NCBI RefSeq assembly: GCF_947507565.1
Contig: NC_089187.1
Span: forward strand, 992,001 to 1,056,000
DNA length: 64,000 bases
Reading direction: 5' to 3'
From: Oscarella lobularis
Lineage: Eukaryota; Porifera; Homoscleromorpha; Homosclerophorida; Oscarellidae
In this document: positions 21,278 to 33,300 of the stretch, in pieces
Layout: every line of letters starts with the position of its first letter
Position numbering within the stretch: the first letter of the stretch is position 1
Translations under genes and position numbers: made by a program
The notes under the pieces: model-generated
Told to the model about the DNA's origin: nothing
Databases searched by the model: none
What the model saw: the letters and a program-made list of their open reading frames with translations, nothing else

Positions 21278-21355
21278 ATAAGAATGCAAGCATGCAGCAA
21301 CAGTAAAGCACTTAGCACGCATCCCAATGTGCTATCCATCGATACATTATTCATT

Positions 21356-21565
21356 TCATGATTTGATCTTGACAAGACGTCGGAAGTTCCTTCTCCTTTT
21401 TTCGTAGACTGTCGGGTCATATGGGTCGGGTTGAATCAGGCCACTCGTTTCATTTTCACCGCTCACTCGCCGTCTGCACGAACAAGGCAAACGATGAAAT
21501 TCAGGCTTTTCTTTATCCGACTCGTTTTCTTCAGGTGCCGAACCGTCTTCCGTGCTACAGCACAA
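21356..21565 (-). pseudogene. Relic of the cytoplasmic tail of an Ig receptor like that at 22521
   Basis: The minus strand encodes an acidic then basic stretch (SAPEENESDKEKPEFHR, CRRRVSGENETSGLIQPDPY) ending RRLVKIKS. It aligns with DNA around and beyond the stop codon of the 22521-23965 gene: GACGGCGAGTGA here against GACGGCTAGTGA there, followed by TTCAACCCGACCCA in both. Either this is a longer ancestral tail or a fragment that read through. Confidence 0.5.
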
Positions 21566-22268
21566 ACAGTTTTAATTAACGGTTATACGGTGACAGTGAC
21601 GGCGATTGACACGGTCTCCAAAGTAGGCGATTCGAAGGCGACGAGAGCAAGTCCAACCAACGCACTGCATGGTCCAACCTCTGTTCAGATATCCGTCCTT
21701 CCTGATGGCTCATCGTGTCAGGACTGTATTATCACGGAAATGCAAGCGGAGAATTAATTTGGAAAGAGTGCTTCTGTTCGTTCAGCAGCAAGTTCAGGTA
21801 GGTATCTAGAAATAATTAATAAGTTTCATTAGTTAAGTAATGATGCACAGGCACGCCTTATTCAGGTATATCATTGCCTCTCTAATTAGTCTCCTGTAGC
21901 CTTCACCGTTCTTCGCAAACTACATTTACGTAAGCTTCATAAGAACAAGATTCTGGCTCTGTCGTCAGAAACCTTGAAATCAGTTGACGATCCAATCAGG
22001 GAATTTGTCTACCAAGCTGTGATCAGCGACGTTACTTAAAAGGAATCAATTATTTTTTCAGAGTTTCTGGCGCTATTAAAATCAATCAAAGAAATGGAGA
22101 CAGACATTTACGTGGCAGAAGCGTGCAAGCTTGTGTTTGCCGACTGCATGCCCGGTTCGTCTTATGAAAGAGTCAAGCGAAACTGACTCTAACTGCGAAA
22201 TTCGGAGGACGTGCTTCGTTTCAAAATCGTTGTATTGCATGAGAAGATGGTGCCAGCCCTGTCTATAC
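21549..22268 (+). pseudogene. Decayed copy of the FN3 and C-terminal domain of the 18984 gene
   Basis: The sequence follows the parent closely: GYTVTVTAIDTVSKVGDS and LPDGSSCQDC match the FN3 domain, later DNA matches the short linker intron and the final exon (CAGTTGACGATCCAATCAGG, TTACGTGGCAGAAGCGTG). It has in-frame stops, an insertion of about 10 codons (NALHGPTSVQ) and indels, and no upstream Ig domains. It arose by tandem duplication. Confidence 0.75.
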
Positions 22269-22520
22269 ATAAGAATGCAAGCAGCAATTCAGAAAGTAGC
22301 ATGCAGCGGCAGCGAAATATAATGCACCGCGTAGCAAATACGCATGCAAATGCTATCAATAGTGTTCCAACGCAATGCTCTCGGAACCTGCGCGTGGAAG
22401 AAAATAAAATATTGAGCATTGACGCTGAGAAGAGAGAAAGAGAGAAGAGAAGTCGGACGTTCCGTCTCTGATCGGTCATGTGGGTCGGGTTGAATCATTC
22501 TTGAACCGCTGATTCTCTCA
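22269..22520. other. 3' side of the Ig receptor, no gene recognised
   Basis: No independent gene. Homology with 21400-21470 shows that related receptors once continued past the present stop into this stretch. Confidence 0.35.
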
Positions 22521-23965
22521 CTAGCCGTCAGTATGAACAGTGTGCTGGCGGCGCGGTGGTTGCTGAATAGCTGGATGTTCGTTAAACTCGTCTTGAGGTA
22601 CCGAAGCGTCTTCTTCCTTGTCGTTATCAGTCAGTTTATCCAGTACTTCTCGTGTTGTTCCTTTTATCTCCTTGAGGTCCTCACGTACGTGAACCGCTTC
22701 CGGTCCGTTGGCTGTCCTACCTCGAAAATAGATGAAAATAAGGGATAGGACTAGGATAAGTATTGCCACGCCGCTCAAGATGTAGACGGTGTAGTCGCTC
22801 TTTCCATTGTACTCTGATTCACCTGCATAAATTTGATTAATCAAGAAGGAGAAAGTTTAAGGCATACCTATTTCTAGTTCGTTGTCTTCCGTGGTGATGA
22901 TGTCTGGAGGATTTTTGTAAGATATTTTAGTAGGTATTTGAGTCATTATAACACCACTTGTAGTTGACTCGCCACTTTCGTTGACCGTAGACGTTCTCAC
23001 GGAAGCTTCAGTATTGTTAGGAAAGTGCCACGACGTGGCAACAATGCTGTGGTTGTTTCTTGCTTCCGGTTGAACAGTTGGCAACTCTGAAACCTCTGAA
23101 AGGAGAAACGCTAAACCAAAGGACATAGTAAATGATAAAATGTCCTTACTCATTATCACGTGTATGATGGAGCGTTCAGCTGCTGACTTGGTGATGCCAT
23201 TACCTTTCAGCTTGCATTCCAAAGTTCCAGCATCGTCATAAGAGACGTTAAAAAGTTTTAGGCTGGGCCTATTGGAGTGGAGAAATTTTGAAGAATTTGC
23301 TGGAAGATGCTTGCCATCTTTCAACCATATGCACCTGACGTCACTTAGGTCTTTTGGAGGCATGACTTCTTTTGAAGGGCAGATCAGATCCAAATTACTT
23401 CCCAGCTCAGCCGTGACATTCGCCGTTGATGCAGCCAAAGGTACTAAGTTGAGAGATAGAGATAGTCGACTAGCTACAAACCGAATCTGCATTACTTTTA
23501 ATGAGGAGTCGAATTGGATCACTGAGAAATTCATCCCTACTGTGACGACTAGTCACTTTGCACTCATAGTAGGACTTCTCGGGACTTGCGATTTTCCACA
23601 TGACTTTTAGATAGGCGGCGCACTCAGAAACGCGAGTCCAAACCACGTGAGCATCCGACTCGCTGACATTCACTTTCTTCCCTTGGTGCATACCTGACCA
23701 TATGGCATGACATTTGGTGCAGGATGCTGAACACGTCATCGAATAGTTGCAAATCAATTCTGCAACAGCCGCTTTCTGCTCCGGATCATAGTAATCGTTC
23801 ACTTTGTTATGCACCACAATTGGTTTTTCTCTTCTAGTAACTAGGGGCACGTTTTCTGTAGCAAGCGTAAGAAAATTAAACAAAACGTAGCTAACCGGGG
23901 AGACTTTTCACCGACACAACCGCAATGCCTAACGCAATGACATGTGACCAGCACAGCCCACGCAT
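22521..23965 (-). CDS. Two-Ig-domain single-pass membrane receptor
   Basis: Starts at ATG 23965 with the signal peptide MRGLCWSHVIALGIAVVSVK. A 40-base intron (23856-23895) joins in phase to the first domain (LICNYSMTCSASC, SYYECKVTS). The second is a clear Ig domain (LDLICPSKE, CIWLKDGK, AGTLECKLKG). A long Ser/Thr-rich stalk (about 22860-23090) is followed by a membrane helix (YTVYILSGVAILILVLSLIF) and a tail of about 80 residues with a charged, possibly coiled segment (VREDLKEIKGTTREVLDKLT) that ends HTVHTDG at a TAG. The extra cysteines of domain 1 (CSASCTKC) are unusual for an Ig fold and might form additional disulfides. Ligand unknown. Confidence 0.72.
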
Positions 23966-24677
23966 GGTTTTGATCTAAAAATAGAAACGTGAACCGCGCT
24001 TTCTCGGGGTCGAGTCAGCATTTCGCACATGCAAAGGTTCTTCTAGCGCGTGCGTATACATACGTTCGCGTGCATTTACGCGTGCTGTGCAACGTGAATC
24101 AGTTGAATGGGAGTTGTTCGCTTGCAGTACAGTCTACTAGGACGCGTGAATCAATGCGTGCTTTCTTACGGTCTCGAAATTCTTCTTTTCGACTCGCGAA
24201 AAGATCAGTTACGATAGTGAGGTCACCTAAGAGAAAACTCGTGACGAGATGTGTTGCATCAGCCGGCTGTTGCATCAGGCTGGGCTGCATCCGCCCCAGA
24301 ACTCCCGGATAGGACTTCCCTCACCTTAGATGCATGGCCTCGCGTTGTCCGCGTTGGCTGCGAGAATCTATGGTGGAAGAGTGTTAGCGAAGGAGTCTGC
24401 GCTGGTTTGAACTGACTGCCAACCGCTGCAACTAGCCAAAGTTTCAGTTTCACGCAGAGTCCAGGTCTGTCCTAGTCACCACTGTCTCTTAGTACGTTCC
24501 GCAATAGAATACCGCCTAGGGTGTTCTAATCACTCTACTAACTGCATTGAATTTCAAACGGAATGAGTACTCTTCTGGTGTCCTTCACCAGGCTTCTTAT
24601 CTATGGTTTCACGTGCAGTGACGAATATCAATGACGGTACTCCTAGTCACAGTCACAGTACTGTACGGCGACGCTAA
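23966..24677. other. Divergent intergenic region, nothing recognised
   Basis: It lies between divergent starts at 23965 (minus) and 24678 (plus). A 64-codon minus frame at 24259-24453 resembles a targeting leader with a donor, but it opens on GTG with no ATG, so it is not called. Confidence 0.35.
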
Positions 24678-26698
24678 ATGACTCGCAGCACTGTTAGATG
24701 TTTTCTTGAGCTTGTCCTCTGTGCTACCTTTTCAGCAGGTATGTGATCTAGATATCCAGACGCTCATTGCCGTTCTAGGTAGATTCTAAAATCGAAAAAC
24801 CCATTGTTTTGCTTGTTCCAGGGCTACTGATAGAGGTTGAAGTCGAAGCAGATCCTCCAAAGGTTCATCAGAGTGAAACCTTCACCGTTTCGTGCTTCGT
24901 GTTGATCCACAGCACCCACGCAGCCGAAACAAGCATCTCCTGGACGAAAAACGGAGAACCGGTGTCGGGCGATGGAAATCGAATATTCTTTGACGAGTCA
25001 AGCCTTCACATATCCAATGCTATAACCAGTGACACGGGTTTCTACACATGCGCAGTAAGAGCACGAGCTAACGGGAACATGACTTCCGCTTTTGGCTCTG
25101 TTTATGTTGCTGTTGAAGGTACTTACTATTCGCCAACCAACACCAATTTGTACTTGATTTCCTTCTAGGTCGCACTATGATTGAGCCTGTAGTAGATCAC
25201 GTGAGGGCCCCGGAAGGAGGAAGCGCCTCTTTGGAGTGCCAGGGCGAGGGTTTTTATTCTATACGCTGGTTTCATCAGTGGGAAGCTATTTCGGAAAGTG
25301 ATATCTATCACATGAGCTTTTCTCCTTCGCTTGGCAAGGGAAGATTAAATATCACTCAAGTTCATGATTTTCATTCGGGCTCGTATCAGTGTCAAGGAGG
25401 GGAAGAAATGGCGTCCATTCTTCTGACTGTACAAGAAGTAAAGCAAACAGTTATGAACGCATTTCTAAATGACTACACGTCTGTCTTACTGACCTGCGAC
25501 TACGTCTTTCCCAATAATAGTAACCGAGCAAATGTACTTGTTAGCTGGTTAAAAGAAGGAGTAGCGCTGAATAGCCACCAGACTCAGTCTCGTCTCTACT
25601 ACGGCGAAGGTGTTGCTCATGCTATTGAAAACGCCACGTGCGCCGATTCCGGCCTATACACGTGTTTGATTTACGTTGCGAGTAAGCTTGACGCGGCTTG
25701 CTATACCAACCTGATAGTTGAGAGTAAGTGCAGTACTCTAATAATGGTATTTTGATTGTTATTTTGTTGAATTTAGGCTATCCTGCTCCTCCAACTAACG
25801 TTGACGTTGAATTGCACTGCGATGAGTATTCCAATGCACTGCATGTCACTTGGCATCCAAGTGCTTGCGCGGCTGACAAGACCTTCTACGGTTACGACGT
25901 AACGATAACCGCGTTTGAACCAAAGTTCTTTTCTTATGACACAAAATCAACTTCCGTGTCGAATATCAGTTGTTCCTTTGATCTTTCAGGGAAAAGTACT
26001 ACTGTAAAGTGGTCATGCACAAACTGCGGAACGTTTTATGGTGTGGAAGTGGTGGCAAAGAACGCTTTTGGTAAAAGTCAACGAATAATGCCTTCGTACG
26101 TTTTTAAACAAGGCAAAGGTACTTCCTCACGGGAAATAAAAAGCTGATCTGTTTATCTTGTTTGTCTAATTGAAGGGAGACAATGTGCTCAAAATAAATT
26201 TCCAATATTGCAATCACTGCCAGAGATTCAAGTATGGACTGTTGATCATAACTGCACCTGTTCAAAGGTAAAATTTTCTAAGTAATTTATTGATTTATAA
26301 GTTTGCATTTATTTCAGTCAGCGGAAGTACTTAGCATGACAAAGCACGTCAGGAATTCGACAACTAATTACCTAAGCAATTATCTACCTGCACAGAATCA
26401 TCTGGAGTCTATCCTGGTAACACCAGGTAATAGAGCTATGACAGTCTTTCTCTATCGAATCGGATTGAGGAATCTGAGTGTTTCTGATTCTATCAGAGTA
26501 GCGTCCAAAATAGATGCATTAATAAACGCTGACCGTCGAAGACGATATTCAATGAACGTAACAGAAGACTGTCAGTTATTCTTTGCAGACTGTAGTGCTT
26601 TGTACGTTGAAGATGCCAAGTGCCGTCAGGTGGTAAGCCACAGCTGTCGAGAGCCTAAGTCACTCCGAAAGCTTCGAAAGATGTGTAATCGACTGTAA
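24678..26698 (+). CDS. Secreted protein: three Ig-like domains, FN3, cysteine C-terminal domain
   Basis: The signal peptide MTRSTVRCFLELVLCATFSA starts at 24678 and splices in phase 1 to the first Ig domain (FTVSCFV, ISWTKNG, FYTCAVRA). The next exon holds two more (SLECQGEG, SYQCQGG; LLTCDYVF, VSWLKEG, LYTCLIY). An FN3 domain follows (YPAPPTNVDVEL to SQRIMPSYV), then a short exon with IQVWTVDHNCTCSK and a last exon with the same cysteine-containing domain as the 18984 gene (TEDCQLFFADCSALY, KCRQVVSHSCREP, LRKMCNRL). It has one Ig domain fewer than that paralogue. No membrane helix is seen. Fragments of this gene recur at 35752-36070 and 38226-38668. Confidence 0.75.
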
Positions 26699-27327
26699 CG
26701 ATTGTTTTTGAACTCAATTTCATTATTAATTAATTAATTAATTAATTGAAATCCAGTTCTGTATGTTACTGTACAGTGTTTGTACGTCAACAACTGCGCC
26801 ATGACGACGCAGTAAAACATGCATTATGTTTTTTCGTTCGTGTAGCGTGCTTTAGCAACGTTGCTTTCTTTCAGCTTTCTTCTCCGTCCGAACGTTTCAC
26901 AAACGATCGAATTTCTGTGTGATCAGAAAAGTGGTTTGGCCGACTATGGGCTAAGAGAAATGTCTCGAAAACGGCCCTTCGTCGAGATATTCGAATATGA
27001 AGTGCAGTAAGGCAGCTCCTCGCGTGGTTCCAGTTGCAGGCGAGATAAAAAGATGAATTGCAGTCTTTGATCTCTTGAAAATTTCTCTTTTCAGCACGAA
27101 AGAGTTCATAGATAGCTCAAAAGCTGCGTGACATCACCATGCAATCCAAGAGACCTCGAGGGCATCCTTCAAGAGACTTCCTTCAAGGGTATATAGATGC
27201 AACAATGTAGATGGTTATCTGAGCGTAAATTACGTTAGCCTTTTGCCTGCGGGTGTTTGTGTTTGTGTGTGCGTGTGGATTTGGCTCCATCCAACACCTT
27301 ATATACAGGCGTCACCGAGAACACGAC
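26699..27327. other. Intergenic with a short TTAA repeat
   Basis: It holds a TTAA/ATTA tetranucleotide run at about 26725-26749 just after the stop codon. No exon or RNA gene is recognised in the rest. Confidence 0.4.
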
Positions 27328-30300
27328 ATGAGAGCTGTTCTATGTTCGCTTCTGCTCGGTTTTTTGCTCACGTCAGACGCTGAGGGTTGGCTGTTTAGTC
27401 GTCGTCGTCGCCGTCCGCCGTCGCCGTGCTACGTAGTGAATTGTCAGGTACGAGTGCGCGTTCTTCTCGCTGTTTTACGTGTGCGTCTCACGGTAGCTTT
27501 TTGATCAGGTCAACTCTTGGGGTTCGTGGGGCTCCTGTTCTACAAAATGCGGCTCTGGCACGCAGCGGCGCTATCGTTCCGTCTCCGTGTCAGCGAGATG
27601 CATGCGGCGGCTCGTCTTGTCCATCTACATCGGTTTGAACCAAAATTATTCGTCAAAACTTTTACGGATTGTATTGTTGTTGATATGTAGGCCAGCAGAA
27701 GCTGCAGTGACGGTTGTGCCCACCACTGCTCTTCGTCCTCTGGTAACTGCTGGTGCAGAACTGGCTACCTACTGAGCTCGAACAAAAAGGATTGCCGGTC
27801 TCGCGACTGTGGCTCGCCCTCGGCGAGTTACTGTCCCTCGTCGGAGACGCGTGGTTCAACGTGCAAGTACCCGTCTTTCTTGTGCGGTTCCGGCACAACC
27901 TACGGTAAAAGGTGCTACGTCTCGCGTGTCCGAGTGGTTACACTCGTGCAAGTGGCAGCTCTTCGATCACTTGCTCTTCGTCCGGTTCGTGGTCGTCACA
28001 CAGCAGAATTTGGTGCGAACGAATGAATCAGCCTCCTACTGTGGTACGATTGGGGTTCACTTTCTACGGCGTTTTCGATCGGTTTCGTCGTTCTTCATAG
28101 ATTAGTATGTCTAGCTATAGCGTGGACGAAAACGTTAGGGTTATTGCTTTCTCAATTACGAAGGGAATAGCTCTCATTCCATCATAGTTCGCAGCCGCGA
28201 CAGCGGTACACCGTCAAAATACGTTGACCAGACGTTGAAAGTCGATTTGGTAAAATGTGAACGATCGTCCGAGAAACCTTCGCCTTTCCGAAAACACTCT
28301 GAAAGAAAACTCTGCAACTGGTACGGTCATTGGAGCGCTATCAGCGTCAGACGAACATTCCATGCAATCACTGACGTACACGCTAACCGACAATGCTGGA
28401 GGCCGATTTTCTATAAGGAGAGGAAATAGAGTAGTTCTTGCTAGGCGACGTAGAATTGACTACGAAACAGCAACTAGTCACATGATTCGCGCTCTCGTGA
28501 AAGACAGCGGAAGCCCGTCACTGAGTTTATCTGTCGCCTTTCGTATCTTTATTTCGAACGTGAATGAACCGCCGGGAAGGGTCACGTTTTCGTCCGCGGG
28601 TGCATGGCCAGCAGACTTTTACGATGAATCAGCCTACAGTGAATGAAATTTCCTCTAGGAATACAGTTGTCAGAACGTTGATAGGCTACGATCCGGACGC
28701 CAACGATGAGCTCACATATAGCCTGGACTCTACTTCCGATGGTCGTTTCGCTTTGAATTCGAGCGCTGCCGTGTGTAAATCGAGGTCTTTTGGCGTAAGT
28801 GCGCGCGCGTTTCTTTTAGGGACTTTTAAGACAACGAATTTTTGGGTATAGAAATGGAAGAGCCGGTGCACTGTTCCCGTGATCGTCAATGGCGACCTGA
28901 ATTACGAAGAAGCCTCTCTTCACACCATCTCGGTGCGGCTTACAGACGACGGTAATCTTGTCAAAACGAGAGATTTCTCGATTGCTTTCAGAAACGTGAA
29001 TGATCCTCCCCGAGACATTCTCCTGTCTGGCACATCTATTAACGAAAACCGAAACAGTGCGATTGTCGGCATCTGTACGACAATCGACGAAGACGCAGAG
29101 GACACTTTTACGTACAAGTTGATGGAGTCGGGAAAGTCGGCACACCGTTATCGTGCGAGCCACTGACAGAAGTGGACTTCACAAAGTTAATTCCTTTACT
29201 ATTGCAGTCGTCGATGTAAATGACAAACCGGAGGCAAGAGCTTGAATGTCTCCATTGTTCAAGCGACTTGATCAAATGTTTTTTAGAACATCTCCCTTTC
29301 ATCGTCTCAAATTTCGGAAAATATGAACGGCGCCGTTGTCGGACGTCTGACTACTGTCGACGAAGATACATCTCAGACTCACACGTATTTTCTGAATGAC
29401 GGAGCCGGCGATCGATTCGGCATTTTCGGGTTTCCCAGCTATGTCAATCGTAGCAAACTTTGTGATTGACATTTTGGACATCAATGAGAGACCTACTTTT
29501 GTGAGACTGAACACCAATCGCGTTCGCGAGAATAGTGGTGCAGGAACGACGATAGGCATCATGTCCGTGATTGATCCGGACAACGCCAAGTGGCCTCTAC
29601 AGACATTCACCTACGCGCTTTTAGAAAGTGCCGGAGGCCGATTTCGACTGGAAAATAACGTTCTCAAGGTAGCCATATCAAATGTGCGGTGCTTGGCTCT
29701 TGGTGAAGGCGAGTGCTTTCTGAATTATGAAAAAGATGACTTCTACAGCATTTCCGTGCGAGCAACCGATAGTGGATCTCCGGAACTGTTTGTTGACGCC
29801 ATGTTTGTCATCAATGTGACCGACGAGAATGACAAACCGCGGAACCTTGACCTTTCCAATGAAAACGTGAGGGAAAACAGCGTCGCTGGCGCTAGCGTTG
29901 GAATTCTTTCTGCTAACGAAGAAGATGGAGACAGTGTTACGTATTCGTTGTCACGCGACGACAATGAAATGTTTAGAATGGTAGATTACGAATTTTCCAA
30001 AGGGTACAACGTCACTGTTTTGGCTAGAGACAATGGCTCACCTTCTCTATCGGTAAGTTAAACGTATATGCATTCAATTACATCTAAGACGTTCCTGTCA
30101 ATAGATTTCTAGAACGTTCGTCATTGATGTTCTCGACGTCAATGAACCACCATCTTTGATCAGCGTGACTGACACAAATGGGCGGCTGTCTTTCGTTCAA
30201 GACAAACCTCGAATTGATGAGAACTCTCCTATTGGCACTGACGTAGGTACGATTGTGAGCTCAGATCCAGACGGTGGTGATACGCTGGAGCTTCACCTGA

Positions 30301-33300
30301 ACGACGACGATTTTCACTCGGAAATGTTACGTGCAACGAGAACGGCTTTGTAAGTAGTTAATTAGTTAGGAGGAAGGTTTATAGAGATGTTCTTATTTAG
30401 GTCACGTGTTGGACGTCGCTACGCGTCGCGCGGTTTCTCAACTACGAAGAGAGTTCTGGTCATCGCATCGAAATTCGTTCTAATGACTCCAAAGGAAAGT
30501 CCACGATTTCTACATTCTCCGCAGCAGTTGCTAACGTTAACGACGGCCCCGACGACATTCTTCGGATCTTTTGGTTCAATTGAAGAAAATCAGAACAGCG
30601 CATCTTTAGGCCGTCTGACGACCATCGACGGCGATGCCAGAGACAACCACACGTACGTCCTAACAGAGTCGGCAGGTGGCCGATTTGTCATTGTCGGTGA
30701 CAACCTACTCACAGCAGCCGATGCCAATTTGGATTACGAACAGCAATCTCAATACCTAATCGAAATACGATCAACTGATTCCGGATCTCCTTCACTCGAT
30801 GTCACTAAACAATTCACAATAGAAGTGATAGATGTGAACGAAGAGCCAAGTGCTCTGTCGTTAAAAGGCACTACCGTGGCAGAGAACAGTGCCATCGGGA
30901 CTTCTGTCGGCACCTTGTTGGCAGTCGATCCAGACAACGCGAAGACGAATCGTCAGACCTCGACATTTACCTTAGTCGACAGTGCAGGAGGTCGCTTCGC
31001 GATCGACGACGGTGTCGTAGAGGTGGCGACGTCAAATGTGCGTTGCTTGTCGTGCGGTGGACCGGAGTGTCGGATCAACTACGAGTCGGCACAGCGGCAT
31101 AATATCACCGTCACTGTCACTGATGATGGAGATCTTGCGCGTCGTCGAGATTTTGTACTGACGATGTACGTCACTGACGCAAACGATAAACCGCGAAGAC
31201 TTACGATCGATAGATTTCGAGTCGTCGAAAACGAACTTGCTGGTACTTTAGTGGGATTGTTCAGCGCTTCTGACGAAGACGTCGGCGATGTTCTCTCGTA
31301 CGAGTTACTGCAAGACGACAACGGCGGATTTGAAGTACGCGGGAATGAGCTTTTTAAAGCAAGGTCGACTGACTACGAAACGAAGAAGTCGCACAATATC
31401 ACTGTACGTGTGACAGATAACGGGGAACCATCAAAATCGGTAACAAGAAGTAGTGTAGTACCTTTTGTTCTATATCTCCGCATAATGTAGATGGTGAAAT
31501 CCTTCCTAATTGAAGTAGTAGACGCGAACCAAGCTCCTGTTGATATACTTTTCACTGACAAAGACGGGCAGCTGAGCTTCGTTGACGACGAGCCCCAAGT
31601 GGAAGAGAATTCTGCGAACGGTACAGTGATCGGCACGCTAATGGGTCTCGACGCCGATGCACAGCAGTTCCTTGCGTTCTCCCTCGACGACGACGACGAA
31701 GGACCATTTGGACTAATGAACGCGACGGCGACGTGTAGCTCGAACACGCCCACTCCTGTAAGTGGCTATAGCTAACGGCGTCGTTCAAGAATTGATTCCT
31801 GTGAGAAATAGGGTGTTGGGAGGGTGTGCCGTGCAAAGATCATAGCGAGAAAGTCGTTCAACTACGACGACCAGGTCAATCACAGTATTACCGTTCGTTC
31901 AACAGATGCAGGAGGACTCTCCAAAACTGCACGATTTGTCATTAGAATTGCCGACGTCAACGACAAACCTACGGTAGGTGTAGCATGCCTCCAATTATAA
32001 AAGCATTTATACAAGCTTGTCTTTCTCAGGGTATTCAACTTTTTGGCACGAAGTCTCCACGAGTCTTCGAAAATCAAAACGATGTCGTTGTGGGCGACAT
32101 GGTGACTATCGACGAGGACAAATCTCAGTTGTATACGTACACGTTAGCCGATGACGCCGGAGGTCGATTCGTCGTCGACGGCCACAGACTGAAAGTGTCC
32201 TCGTCGGCGAATCTCGACTATGAAATTGCTGATCGTCACGCTGTGGTTGTCAATTCGACGGACAGCAGTTCGCCGCCGCTTTCGGTCTCCGAGACCTTCG
32301 TCATTCAAGTTTTGGACATCAACGAGGCCCCATCGGCTGTGATATTAGATAGAAATGCTGTCATTGAAAACAGTCCTATAAATACGGTAATTGGACATTT
32401 GTCATCACTTGATTTAGACTACTCGCAGACGTATACGTATGAACTGTTAGACTCAAACAGCGGTCGATTTATATTGGCTGGGAACACATTGAAGACGGCC
32501 ATATCGAATGTGAGATGCTTAGAGATGGGAGGCAGCGAATGCCTTTTGAACCACGAAGAAGCAGACGAACGGTACATTTGTGTTCGAGCAACCGACAGCG
32601 GGTCGCCGCCGCTCTCCGTCGTATCTCAATTGAAGATTCTAGTGGCAGATGCCATTGATCAGCCAAGAAATCTAATTTTATCACGCAAGATCGTTCACGA
32701 GAACGTGTCCGCTGGGAATGTAATAGGAACAGTGGGAGCAAGCGATGAAGACGAGTATCAGAAACTCGCCTTTGAGCTAGCGTATGAGAATAGGGATCAT
32801 TTCAGAATTATTGGAAATGAACTGCAGATTGCAGAATTATGAGTTGACGAGATCTTATTCTGTCATTATAATAGCGCAGGACAATGGAACTTTTCGTATG
32901 AACGTAATTGAATTAAAAATTATGCCTAGACTTTTAATAATTTGATATTTCACGTAGGTCTCAAAGACGTTTGTCATCGGCGTTTTAGACGTGAACGAGC
33001 CTCCTTTTGACGTCAACATAACCGATGAATACGGTCAATTGAACTTCAGTCGTGGCATGCCCAAAGTCGATGAAAACACTTCTAAAGGAACAATAATCGG
33101 AAAGGTCGTTGCTATGGATTAGGACACAAACGATATGCGACGTTTTCCCTGGACGATGACTCTGGCGAACATTTCGCTTTGGGAACGACATCGTGCCAGT
33201 CAGAAACTGGCCTGCCGGTACACCTGCGGTACGGTGCGTTGGTTAGATGTGTAATTTTTTACGATTTTAGGGCGTCAACACGGTCTGTTGGACGACGCTT

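Noticed and set aside
24259-24453. A minus-strand leader-like exon (KLKLWLVAAVGSQFKPAQTP)
   Set aside because: It opens on GTG without an ATG and cannot be joined to a downstream exon.
27298-27306. TATATACA as a TATA box for the cadherin-repeat gene
   Set aside because: It lies only about 25 bases before the start codon, leaving no room for a normal transcript start.
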